Below, in pieces: positions 54,629 to 63,594 of a stretch of DNA of 64,000 bases; position 1 is the first letter of the stretch; each line of letters starts with the position of its first letter. The stretch lies in the NCBI GenBank assembly GCA_002401765.2, contig NVTY02000079.1, forward strand, positions 62,001 to 126,000, given 5' to 3'. The DNA comes from Thiotrichaceae bacterium. Lineage in GTDB: Bacteria > Pseudomonadota > Gammaproteobacteria > SZUA-140. The translations under genes and the position numbers were made by a program. Below the pieces are notes generated by a model, which made no database searches, was not told the DNA's origin, and worked only from the letters and a program-made list of their open reading frames with translations.

Positions 54629-56371
54629 ATGAACTCCAATAAAAAAATCGTTCGTCGCAATACCCCTTCTGAGAAGAGCCATTTTGATGTGGGGCTATCA
54701 CCGTTACTGCAACGCGTTTATGCTGCTCGTGGGGTCGTTGGTCACCAACAGCTTGATTACGCTTTATCTAAACTACAGCCATTTTCTGTACTAAAAGGGA
54801 TTGATACGGCGGTTCAGCTCTTAGCGCAGGCGCTGGCTGAACAACAGCACATCATGATTGTGGCTGATTTTGATGCTGACGGCGCAACTAGTTGTACGGT
54901 TGCCATGCGCGCGTTACGTGCGATGGGTGCAGGTAAGGTCAGTTATCTTGTGCCAAATCGATTTGAATATGGTTATGGCCTGACCCCAGAAATTGTGGAG
55001 TTGGCAAAACAGCAGCAGCCAGATTTGATTGTGACCGTTGATAACGGTATTTCAAGTGTTGATGGAGTGCGTGCGGCTAAAGACTCGGGTATCAAGGTGT
55101 TGGTCACGGATCATCATTTACCGGGTAAGGTGATACCGGATGCCGATGCTATCGTGAACCCTAATCAGCCAGGTGATGAATTCCCCAGCAAAAACCTGGC
55201 GGGTGTGGGGGTGATATTTTATGTGATGCTTGCGTTGCGCGCTTACCTTCGTGAGTCTGGTTGGTTTGAACAGCGCGGAATTGAACAGCCTAATCTGGCC
55301 ACGATGCTGGACATTGTGGCACTGGGTACTGTTGCGGATGTGGTGCCGCTTGATCATAACAATCGTATTCTTGTTTCACAGGGGCTGGCGCGCATTCGAC
55401 GTGGAATATGTTGTGCCGGCATTAGTGCGTTGTTAAATGTCGGGAAGCGAAATCCCGCTAATATTGTTGCATCGGACCTTGGTTTTGCCGTCGGCCCAAG
55501 GTTAAATGCTGCTGGTCGTCTTGAGGATATGTCACTTGGTATCGAGTGCCTGTTAGCGGATGACCCAGACGCTGCGATGTTGCTTGCACAGCGTCTCGAT
55601 GAACTCAATCGAGAACGGCGTGAGATAGAAGGAGAGATGCAGGCGCAGGCGTTGGAGTGCCTAGCGGATATCAAGCTTGATATTGATGATGAAAGCGCCC
55701 CGATCGGCCTGTGTCTGTTTGATGCAAGCTGGCATCAGGGGGTGGTTGGTATTGTTGCCTCGCGGATCAAAGATCGCTACCACCGGCCGGTGATCGCTTT
55801 TGCGCTCGCCCATCCTGATATTGACAGTATTGACGCGGAAATTAAAGGTTCTGCGCGATCTATCAAAGGGATACACATGCGGGATGTACTGGATGCTGTT
55901 GCTACGACACATCCGGGGTTGTTAACCAAGTTTGGCGGCCATGCAATGGCGGCGGGGATGACCTTAAAGGCCTCTGATTTTAAGGCATTTGAAGCGGCTT
56001 TTAATCAAGCACTTCGATGTTGTGTTGATGATGAAATTTTGCAAGATGTGATTCACAGCGATGGTGAGCTCGAGCAGGATGAGTTTTCACTAGAGCTTGC
56101 TGAGGCATTACGTGCCGCTGGGCCATGGGGGCAGGCATTTCCTGAACCGGTTTTTGATGGTGATTTTGAGGTAGTACAGCAGCGTATTGTGGGTGAGAAA
56201 CATTTGAAGTTAGTATTGCAGCCAGTAGGTAGTGGAAATACCATTGATGCCATTGCATTTAACCATAGTGAGATGGTGGGTGACCAACTGCAAGCGGCCT
56301 TTCGCCTGGATGTCAATGAATATATGGGGCGGAGAACGGTGCAGTTAATGATTGAATATATAGCCGATTAG
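54629..56371 (+). CDS. recJ: Single-strand 5'-3' DNA exonuclease RecJ
   Basis: A 580-residue RecJ of normal length: DHH-phosphoesterase motifs ADFDADGATSCTVA (near 79-92), VTVDNG (near 136) and TDHHLPG (near 158), then the DHHA1 domain around GSARSIKGIHMRDVLDA and FGGHAMAAGMT, and the C-terminal OB fold. RecJ resects 5' ends in recombination and mismatch repair. No strong ribosome site precedes ATG 54629. It is functionally unrelated to its flagellar neighbours. Confidence 0.97.
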   Translation: MNSNKKIVRRNTPSEKSHFDVGLSPLLQRVYAARGVVGHQQLDYALSKLQPFSVLKGIDTAVQLLAQALAEQQHIMIVADFDADGATSCTVAMRALRAMGAGKVSYLVPNRFEYGYGLTPEIVELAKQQQPDLIVTVDNGISSVDGVRAAKDSGIKVLVTDHHLPGKVIPDADAIVNPNQPGDEFPSKNLAGVGVIFYVMLALRAYLRESGWFEQRGIEQPNLATMLDIVALGTVADVVPLDHNNRILVSQGLARIRRGICCAGISALLNVGKRNPANIVASDLGFAVGPRLNAAGRLEDMSLGIECLLADDPDAAMLLAQRLDELNRERREIEGEMQAQALECLADIKLDIDDESAPIGLCLFDASWHQGVVGIVASRIKDRYHRPVIAFALAHPDIDSIDAEIKGSARSIKGIHMRDVLDAVATTHPGLLTKFGGHAMAAGMTLKASDFKAFEAAFNQALRCCVDDEILQDVIHSDGELEQDEFSLELAEALRAAGPWGQAFPEPVFDGDFEVVQQRIVGEKHLKLVLQPVGSGNTIDAIAFNHSEMVGDQLQAAFRLDVNEYMGRRTVQLMIEYIAD

Positions 56372-56477
56372 AAAAAGAGTGGTTCGATAACCAATGGGCT
56401 GCCGCACATTGGAACGCTTGTTTAACGGCTATATGGCGAGGTGTTTACGCCGTCTTGGGACACCGGCAACTACCTTG

Positions 56478-56511
56478 AAAAACACCGATGGCAACAATTC
56501 AGCGTTGCCAT
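56478..56511 (-). terminator. Possible terminator after the large surface-protein gene
   Basis: On the minus strand an 8-bp perfect stem ATGGCAAC/GTTGCCAT with an 8-base loop is followed five bases later by TTTTT. It lies about 145 bases past the stop of the minus-strand gene. The offset T-run makes it moderate at best. The rest of 56372-56655 shows no gene. Confidence 0.4.
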
Positions 56512-56655
56512 TAGCCCCCATATATTTGATGACATATTGGTATGTGTTCTAGCGCCTGATCCACTCATGCGGCTTTATTGGGGGAACAGAAGATCTTGGT
56601 GGGGAGGTAGGATTAGCCGTTTATTTTCCTGCTTTATCCCGTTGGATGGGTAGAT

Positions 56656-59600
56656 TTAAACGTGTGTTTGTGGCGCAGAACTGCGATAGCATCGGTATGA
56701 GCGCGAGCATGCAAATACCAACAGCAAAAGCAGTGTGCTATACAGGGCTCCACCGCCAATGTCTGGCAAAGCGAGGCGCTCTTTAGGCGCTGGTCGTACG
56801 CTCGCCACCGGTTTGACTGCTACCCCACCGGGATCGATAATAATGCCATTGGCGACACCATCGGCATCATTGTGGCCACCATCTTCGAGTAAAAGCTGTA
56901 CGCACAGATGACCAGGGGTCAGGCCTAAACGATAGGCACCGCTGTTGACTGGCGGGCAACTACCGTTGCTGCCGGCAGCTGAGGCGAGGGCGTTGTTGTC
57001 ATCAATAATAAAATTCTGCCAGCCAGTGGGCATCAGTTTTCGGTAGTATGGGTTAGTAGGAATTTTGTTTCGTAGTGGGATCACCACTTGAGCAGAGTCG
57101 CCAGCGGTAGCGAGGCCATGAATCTCAAAGTCGAACAGCCCGCCGACGTTAAAGTAGTCATCCTTTGGAAATCGGATGCTTGTGGCGTATGTTTCGATGG
57201 TAGACGCGCTTACCTGCAGGCCATTAGTGGCTGATTCAAAGGCGATGGCACCGAGGCGTAGTTGCAGACCAGGCTCTGTTTCAACCAGGTGCTGAGATTG
57301 ATTCGCCTGTTGTAACGCAATAACATGTCTTAGTTCAATTTTATCATGTTGATTGGCGATGCCATCACGGTCTTTATCTTCATGACTTTCATCTGCGGGG
57401 ACACTGACCACGACTTTGAAACGGTGGTTTTGGCTCGTGATGGGGCTAGGGTCAGTGACGTCCTCGCCCTCATCTACACCAATGATTTCGAGCACATCAA
57501 CCACAATGGTGTATGTGCCGACATTTAACTCGCTTGGGTCAAACGTAAAGGTGTTATTGGTAAAGTCAATCTTGCTGCCGACTAACGCGTTATCACTTTT
57601 GCTCCAGTCCAGTTTCATTTCTGCAGTGAGTTCTGGGACTATATTAGCAGTGACGACAACCTCATTGACAGCAGGGTCCTCTGTCGGTGGCGTGGTGACG
57701 GCAACCACGGTTGATGTGTGTGGCCCGCCATTTTGCTTCATCGTTAAGGAACTTTTCGGTACGATGTATTGCTCTGTGATCGTGATGGTATGAGTGCTTT
57801 TATTGCCCGCAATGACATCTAAACCGGTTAAGTCCCCCAATGTGAAAATAAGCGTTTCATCACCTTCGATGGCATCAGCATCGGTAATATTGAAAGAGAT
57901 GTCGCCGCTTACATGGTTCGAAGCAATGGTGATGTAATGATCGGCTAGGTCAGCGCTGATGTTGTGATCGGCTGAGTCAGCTGTGCCACTGAGTGTAAAT
58001 GGGATTTCAAGTAGAGTACTGACGGGGCCGTTGAGGTGTGCTGACACTAACACGCTCACACTTGAGCCTAATTCATTGCTGATCTGGTCAATTGAAAAAT
58101 TAACCATCGGGATCACAGTAACCGTTTGTGTGGTACTGGCCGTGGTGGAGTTGCCTACCGCATCGGTTGCCGTCCAACTGATGGTATGAGTGCCGGGCCA
58201 AAAGGGGCCGCTGTTATCGGGAATAGCAGTAATTACACCATCTTTTCCATCAATGGCAGTGGCGATGCCAAGGTCTACAGTTGTTAGTAGACCGGTTGAA
58301 TTGATGGTAGGAGGATCAACGGGCGCATCGAAATCTGCTGGTGGATAATCATCCTTTGTTGGATCCTTTGTGTCGAAACGAGACTCCTCGTAGTTGCTCG
58401 CGCCGTCGCCATCAAGATCGAGGTCGCGATCACTGTCGTCAAGTGGATTTAGGCCATGTTTGATTTCATAACGGTCGCTCATGCCATCACCATCACTATC
58501 ATGATCTAGATCCATTGTGACCGGGTCACTTGTGACACTTTCACTATAGCCTGCTCCGTCGGTGTAGCTGACGGTAACGGTAATGATTTGATTGACATCG
58601 GCTGTAGTGAGTAGATAGCTACTATCTGTGCCGACAACATCGGCAGTACCACTGTGGTGCCACTTGTACGAGAAGATGCCCAGGACATCACCATCAGTCA
58701 GGTCGCTGGTGACGGCACTTAATGTCTGCCCAATGTAGGGCAGACCACTAATGGTGACGTCACCTTGCACTGGCTTATTACCCGTGATGGTACCTGCATT
58801 AATATAGACTGATTCATCAGTACCACGTCTGTCGGTATAGCTGACCGTGACACGAATGGTCTGGCCGACATCGGCATTAACCAGTTGGTAGCTGCTATTA
58901 GTGCCGATGTTGGTAGTGTCATTGATGCCTATACGCTGCCATAGGTAACGAAATGGCCCCGGGCCATCATCATCATCTATTAATGACGCTGTATGGACTG
59001 TTAACAACTCCCCTTCTTGGGGGGTTCCAGAAATACTGATGCTGTCGGGTAGGACTTCGTTGCTGTTGCGGGGTAGATCGTTAATGTTATGAACTGTAAT
59101 GCTGAAAGGCGGAAGAGAGGTGCTTTTGCTTTCAGCATATTCATTACCTTCATCATCAGTATCCGTGACCGTGAAGCTTAAGTTGTTATAGGTGCCAACA
59201 TCATCGTTATTGGGACGAGATCCTTCACTGCTAAGTAAGCCGGTCTCAGGGTTAAAATTAAGCCAGGCAGGCAGGGATGTGCCGGGTGTGATGCTAAATA
59301 CCAGCTCTTCTTTGGTGCTATCGACATCCGTTGCAGTAAAAATGAAGTGGTAGTCAGCATCCTCATTGATGCTGGTGGGCGGGCTGTTGGTGAAGGTCGG
59401 TGCATCGTTGATCGCAATGACAGTGATGTCAAATGATGGGAGTGTGTCACTTTCCCCAACTGAATCGGTAACTGTAATTGAGATGCCGGTGTAGTCACCA
59501 GTATCGTCATTTGTCGGTGTTCCGCTAAGTATGCCACTGCTAGTATCGAAGTCTGCCCAGTTGGGTCGGTTAGTAATACTGAACTCTTCTGTATCGCTGG

Positions 59601-60381
59601 CATCGACTCTATCGACAACTGCTTTAAAGCGATAAGGGGTGTCTTCATCGACGGTTGTGGTCGGAATGCCACTAATGATCGGAGCATCATTGGTGTTGTT
59701 AACGGTAATGCTAAAGGCCGGTAGTGGTGTGCTAACCCCGTTATCATCTACAACGGTGATGATTATGTTGCTATGAATGCCGACGTGACTGTTCTCGGGA
59801 GTGCCGCTTAACTCGCCTGTCGTTGTATTGAGGGGTGCGGCCCATGCTGGTTTATTTTCAATAGTGAAGATGGGGTTGTCGTAATTGTTATCCTCATCAA
59901 CATCGGCGAGGTCTGGGACAAAGCTATAGGGGCTACCTTCATCAACAGCGGTGATAGGTGGGGCGTCGAAGGTTGGTCGGTCATCGACAGGTAGCACATC
60001 AATGGTGATTGTGTAGAATTCTGTGCTGTTGTTAGTACCATCATTGACTATAAATTGAAAACTGTCGTAGCCATTCCCAGATTGATTCAAGGCGGGTTTG
60101 AAAGTGAGATTGGCTAAGTTTGATGCATAAATTTCTTGATCGATCTCTACGTGGCTGAAAACAAAACTTAAAGTGCCCGTGGTTTCGAGCGCTGTGATCT
60201 TAATGCTGGTAAAGGGGTCATCATCAGCATCGAGGTATCCAAAATCAGCCTCTAAAAATGTATAAGTACTATCTTCACGGATGGTGATTGTGTTGTCACT
60301 CGCCGTCGGTACCGCGGCCAGTGCACCAGGTAGTGTCACTATGGATACTAATGATAATAAAATCAGCGAAAATATCCGCAT
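56656..60381 (-). CDS. Large secreted surface protein with Ig/cadherin-like repeats, choice-of-anchor U and GlyGly-CTERM-like end
   Basis: A 1241-residue exported protein. A signal peptide (cleavage near residue 23, GALAA) is followed by a cadherin-like unit, three putative-Ig (He_PIG) repeats at about 150-430 (each with NDAPxxxxxP and LSGTP) and two Ig-like repeats with ISGxPxxGxxL and VTVSYTD. A Ca-binding Asp-rich segment (SDGDGMSDRYE), a HYR-like unit (WTATDAVGNSTT) and a Calx-beta-like unit come next. Near 1090-1190 is a choice-of-anchor U domain (LMPTGWQNFIIDD, GLTPGHLCVQLLLEDGG). The end IGGGALYSTLLLLLVFACSR then Arg resembles GlyGly-CTERM, a rhombosortase sorting signal. Likely an adhesin or surface-anchored protein; no ligand can be read. 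Confidence 0.88.
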   Translation of the reverse strand: MRIFSLILLSLVSIVTLPGALAAVPTASDNTITIREDSTYTFLEADFGYLDADDDPFTSIKITALETTGTLSFVFSHVEIDQEIYASNLANLTFKPALNQSGNGYDSFQFIVNDGTNNSTEFYTITIDVLPVDDRPTFDAPPITAVDEGSPYSFVPDLADVDEDNNYDNPIFTIENKPAWAAPLNTTTGELSGTPENSHVGIHSNIIITVVDDNGVSTPLPAFSITVNNTNDAPIISGIPTTTVDEDTPYRFKAVVDRVDASDTEEFSITNRPNWADFDTSSGILSGTPTNDDTGDYTGISITVTDSVGESDTLPSFDITVIAINDAPTFTNSPPTSINEDADYHFIFTATDVDSTKEELVFSITPGTSLPAWLNFNPETGLLSSEGSRPNNDDVGTYNNLSFTVTDTDDEGNEYAESKSTSLPPFSITVHNINDLPRNSNEVLPDSISISGTPQEGELLTVHTASLIDDDDGPGPFRYLWQRIGINDTTNIGTNSSYQLVNADVGQTIRVTVSYTDRRGTDESVYINAGTITGNKPVQGDVTISGLPYIGQTLSAVTSDLTDGDVLGIFSYKWHHSGTADVVGTDSSYLLTTADVNQIITVTVSYTDGAGYSESVTSDPVTMDLDHDSDGDGMSDRYEIKHGLNPLDDSDRDLDLDGDGASNYEESRFDTKDPTKDDYPPADFDAPVDPPTINSTGLLTTVDLGIATAIDGKDGVITAIPDNSGPFWPGTHTISWTATDAVGNSTTASTTQTVTVIPMVNFSIDQISNELGSSVSVLVSAHLNGPVSTLLEIPFTLSGTADSADHNISADLADHYITIASNHVSGDISFNITDADAIEGDETLIFTLGDLTGLDVIAGNKSTHTITITEQYIVPKSSLTMKQNGGPHTSTVVAVTTPPTEDPAVNEVVVTANIVPELTAEMKLDWSKSDNALVGSKIDFTNNTFTFDPSELNVGTYTIVVDVLEIIGVDEGEDVTDPSPITSQNHRFKVVVSVPADESHEDKDRDGIANQHDKIELRHVIALQQANQSQHLVETEPGLQLRLGAIAFESATNGLQVSASTIETYATSIRFPKDDYFNVGGLFDFEIHGLATAGDSAQVVIPLRNKIPTNPYYRKLMPTGWQNFIIDDNNALASAAGSNGSCPPVNSGAYRLGLTPGHLCVQLLLEDGGHNDADGVANGIIIDPGGVAVKPVASVRPAPKERLALPDIGGGALYSTLLLLLVFACSRSYRCYRSSAPQTHV

Positions 60382-60796
60382 GGTACTAGCCTATTTTAAA
60401 GTGTCTGTGAGTGGTGAAAAAACGGCGTCCATGCGCGCGACTGTCATTGGTTTTTGTATTGGGAAAAGAGCTGACAGTGGCAGGTATATATCGACATAAC
60501 TGATAGCATCTTAACCTAATATTCATCAATGATGTGCTTGTTTCTGATGTATCTTGTTGTTTATTCTGAAAAGTTTGTTGGAGTCCCTGGTAAAAAGAGA
60601 TCGAGGTTATTGCGCTGATTGAGGTGGCTGTGTAGGTAATTCATATTCTGGCGGCAGAGATAGTGGTGATCTCTAATTTGTTGCCGATAGCATTTGTGGC
60701 TGCAATGCTGATTTGTGTTGGATGGTAATTGCCGTTGATTTTTGTTAACTTTTTGAATTTTATCGTAATTATTGCTATGAGGAAGGATTGGGTTAA
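60382..60796. other. Divergent intergenic region; no gene seen
   Basis: These 415 bases separate the surface-protein gene from the CheX-like gene and must hold both promoters. I found no good sigma-28 or sigma-54 match, no RNA gene and no open frame with a ribosome site. A small dyad GAGAT/ATCTC occurs near 60656-60680. AGGAAGG upstream of 60797 is the CheX ribosome site. Confidence 0.5.
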
Positions 60797-61261
60797 ATGG
60801 ATGCAAAATTTATAAATCCAGTGCTAAAGTCCGTAGTCAATATCTTGCAGACGATGGCGCAGATTACGCCACAGCCAGGAAAGCCTGAGATCAAGTCGGA
60901 TGATATTGCTTGTGGCGTCATCAGTGGTTTTATTGATCTGTCAGGCCGCGATGCAAGGGTTTCGGTGGCGGTGACTTTTTCGAAAGAGGCGATACTCGAT
61001 ATTGGTAGTCGGATGATGCATATGGAGTTAAAAGAGGTCGACGACATTATCAAAGATCTGGTCGGCGAAATGGCCAATATGGTGGCGGGGGGGGCAAAGG
61101 CCAACCTTCAGGAGGCTGGATATGATTTTGACTTGACCTTGCCATCGATTGTCGTTGGCGAGAAACATCAAGTAAAGCATAGTGTTGAAGGTGTTACCTT
61201 GATTATGCCATTTTCGATAGAGGCGGGGCAGTTTTATGTGGAAGTGTGCGCGCCCGATTAA
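60797..61261 (+). CDS. cheX: CheX-like CheY-P phosphatase
   Basis: A 154-residue CheX-family protein (CheC/CheX/FliY fold). The active-site helix with the ExxN pattern is KDLVGEMANMVAGGAKA (about 92-108), and the N-terminus is MDAKFINPVLKSVVNILQTM. A single active helix of this type matches CheX rather than CheC. It would dephosphorylate a CheY and may dimerise or pair with CheD. It lies outside the che operons, next to an EAL-HDOD gene. Confidence 0.87.
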   Translation: MDAKFINPVLKSVVNILQTMAQITPQPGKPEIKSDDIACGVISGFIDLSGRDARVSVAVTFSKEAILDIGSRMMHMELKEVDDIIKDLVGEMANMVAGGAKANLQEAGYDFDLTLPSIVVGEKHQVKHSVEGVTLIMPFSIEAGQFYVEVCAPD

Positions 61262-61339
61262 CGAATAGTATCGGCATGGTCGATATAATACTGCCTTTTG
61301 CTACTGAAATATACGGTATTTGTCTTGTGAGGAAATGAA

Positions 61340-62572
61340 GTGCCTGGTCAAATTTATGTTGCTCGACAGCCAATTTTCGATCGAAACGGCCAAGTTTACG
61401 CCTATGAATTACTCTATCGATCTAGCCTAGAAAATTATTTTTCTCATCATCATGATGGTGATGAAGCCTCCTCTTCCGTTATCAATAACAGTATGTTTGG
61501 CTTTGGCTTGGAGAACTTAACGGGCGGTAAGACCGCGTTTATTAACCTGACACGCACCGTTTTGTTGAAAGAGTGGATAACGCTTATTCCAAAGGAATTA
61601 GTGGCTGCTGAGGTATTGGAGACGATTGAACCGGATGAGGCAGTTATTGAGGCGTGTCGAAAATTAAAAAAGAGTGGCTACATGGTGGTGCTGGATGATT
61701 TTGTCTACGATGCAAAATTTGAGCCATTATTAGCGCTGGCTGATATCGTTAAAATAGATTTTATCGTTTCATCAAAAGAAGAGCGCGCGGCCATGTGTCA
61801 GCGTTTTGCAGATAAACCATTTTTGCTGCTGGCTGAAAAGGTTGAAAATCATGAGGAGTACCAAGAAGCCTTAGCGCTGGGCTTTACATATTTTCAAGGT
61901 TATTTCTTTTGCAAGCCAGAAGTCGTTACGCGTAAGGATATACCTGGATTTAAGTTAAATTACTTGCGGTTTTTGAAGGAGCTGAATCGTCCTGATCTTG
62001 ACTATGCCAATATGGAGGCGATTATTAAGCATGATATTGCGCTTTCATATAAGTTGTTGCGCTATATCAATTCCGTTGCTTTTGGTTGGCGGAGAAAAGT
62101 TGAAACAATAAAGCAGGCACTGGTGATGCTGGGCGAACGACCGCTGAAAAAATGGGCATCGTTAGCTGCCTTTTCCAGTATTGCCGAAGATAAACCGCCA
62201 GAGCTACTCATTACATCATTGGTGCGAGCCTCGTTTTGCGAATTGATTGCCGCGGATGTTGGCATGAAAGGAAAAGAGCTAGATTTATTTTTCATCGGAA
62301 TGTTGTCCGTTGTGGATGCATTGGTGGACCGTCCTATTGAAGAGATCCTTGATGAAATTGGTATATCGGATGAAGTGAAAGAGGCATTGGTCGATGGCGG
62401 TACTCCTGCCGCGAATGTGCTGCAGTTGATTGTTGCTTACCAGCAGGCCGATTGGGAGCAGGTGGCAGAAATGGTCGCGTTGCTAGAGGTTGATGAAGCG
62501 CGCGTACCGGAACTGTATTACGAAGCCATTGCGTGGGCGGATGAGGTGGGATTGCCTGAATCGATCAAGTAA
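61340..62572 (+). CDS. EAL-HDOD signalling protein (CdgJ/YuxH-like)
   Basis: A 410-residue protein: variant EAL domain at 1-200 (YVARQPIFDRNGQVYAYELL, FINLT, LETIEP, VVLDDF, IVKIDF, QGYFF) then an HDOD domain at 205-395 (DIALSYKLLRYINSVAFG, IKQALVMLGERPLKKWA). The motif reads ELL instead of EAL and DDFG has lost its Gly, yet the acidic and Asn/Lys/Gln positions seem kept, so activity cannot be excluded. Related proteins (CdgJ of Vibrio) control motility. Start GTG 61340 has GAGGAAA upstream. Confidence 0.92.
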   Translation: MPGQIYVARQPIFDRNGQVYAYELLYRSSLENYFSHHHDGDEASSSVINNSMFGFGLENLTGGKTAFINLTRTVLLKEWITLIPKELVAAEVLETIEPDEAVIEACRKLKKSGYMVVLDDFVYDAKFEPLLALADIVKIDFIVSSKEERAAMCQRFADKPFLLLAEKVENHEEYQEALALGFTYFQGYFFCKPEVVTRKDIPGFKLNYLRFLKELNRPDLDYANMEAIIKHDIALSYKLLRYINSVAFGWRRKVETIKQALVMLGERPLKKWASLAAFSSIAEDKPPELLITSLVRASFCELIAADVGMKGKELDLFFIGMLSVVDALVDRPIEEILDEIGISDEVKEALVDGGTPAANVLQLIVAYQQADWEQVAEMVALLEVDEARVPELYYEAIAWADEVGLPESIK

Positions 62573-62655
62573 ATAAATAGTTAAGGGGCCGATCCCAGTG
62601 GTGACTTTATTAGTGTAGAATGCGGTGTTTTATAATCAGTGTAATAGCTAACCCC

Positions 62656-63594
62656 ATGACTGCTGCGATTTCAATCAACAATGTAAAAAAATCCTATGGC
62701 TCGCTTGATGCCCTGAAAGGGGTTGACTTAACGATTAACCGCGGTGAGTTCTTTGGCCTGCTGGGGCCGAATGGCGCGGGTAAATCAACCTTGATTAATA
62801 TCATTGCTGGATTGGCGAATGCCGATGCTGGTTCGGTGAGTGTGCTGGGCCATGATGTGGTGGGTGATTACCGGCAGGCGCGGCAGGCGCTTGGCGTGGT
62901 ACCGCAGGAACTGGTGTTTGACGCCTTCTTTTCTGTGCGTGAGGTACTGAAGATCCAGTCGGGCTATTTTGGTCTGGGAAGAGAAAATGATGCGTGGATT
63001 GATGAACTACTTGAGGCGCTGGCGCTCACTGATAAGGCGGATGTCAATATGCGCGCACTTTCTGGCGGTATGAAGCGACGTGTGTTGATCGCTCAGGCGC
63101 TGGTGCATAAGCCGGAAGTGGTGATTCTGGATGAGCCGACGGCCGGGGTTGATGTTGAGTTGCGTAAGCTGTTATGGAACTTTGTGGAACAGCTTAATCA
63201 AAAAGGGCATACCATTGTATTGACGACCCATTATCTGGAAGAGGCAGAGAAGTTGTGCGACCAGATTGCGATCCTTAACCACGGTGAAGTGATCGCATTA
63301 GATACTAAGGCCTCTTTATTACAGAGTGAAATTTGCAATAAATTACATCTGATTATTAAAACCGCTGAGCCGATGGCGCAACTGCCTGATGCACTTTCGC
63401 CATCCATTCGGGACAAGGTGAAGCATCTGGATGGTTGCCAAATGCGGCTCGAGCTGCATAAAGATAAAGATGTTATCGTTGATGTGTTAGCAGCGATTGC
63501 CGATGCTGGGATTAAGGTGGTTGATTTAGAGACAGAGCGGGCAGACCTTGAAGATGTTTTTGTTGAGCTAACCAGCAAAAAGGCATCGTCATGA
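62656..63594 (+). CDS. yadG: ABC exporter ATP-binding protein, YadG-like
   Basis: A 312-residue ATPase with Walker A GPNGAGKST (about 38-46), Q-loop VVPQELVFD, signature LSGGMKRRV, Walker B VVILDEPTAGVD and H-loop TTHYLEE. The C-terminal 70 residues form the extension typical of ABC-2 exporters. I chose ATG 62656; the longer frame from 62620 has no support. The stop overlaps the permease ATG. Substrate unknown. Confidence 0.93.
   Translation: MTAAISINNVKKSYGSLDALKGVDLTINRGEFFGLLGPNGAGKSTLINIIAGLANADAGSVSVLGHDVVGDYRQARQALGVVPQELVFDAFFSVREVLKIQSGYFGLGRENDAWIDELLEALALTDKADVNMRALSGGMKRRVLIAQALVHKPEVVILDEPTAGVDVELRKLLWNFVEQLNQKGHTIVLTTHYLEEAEKLCDQIAILNHGEVIALDTKASLLQSEICNKLHLIIKTAEPMAQLPDALSPSIRDKVKHLDGCQMRLELHKDKDVIVDVLAAIADAGIKVVDLETERADLEDVFVELTSKKASS

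Noticed and set aside
56441-56653. 70-codon frame after recJ
   Set aside because: No ribosome site, Trp-rich and without recognisable pattern; overlaps a hairpin likely to be a terminator.
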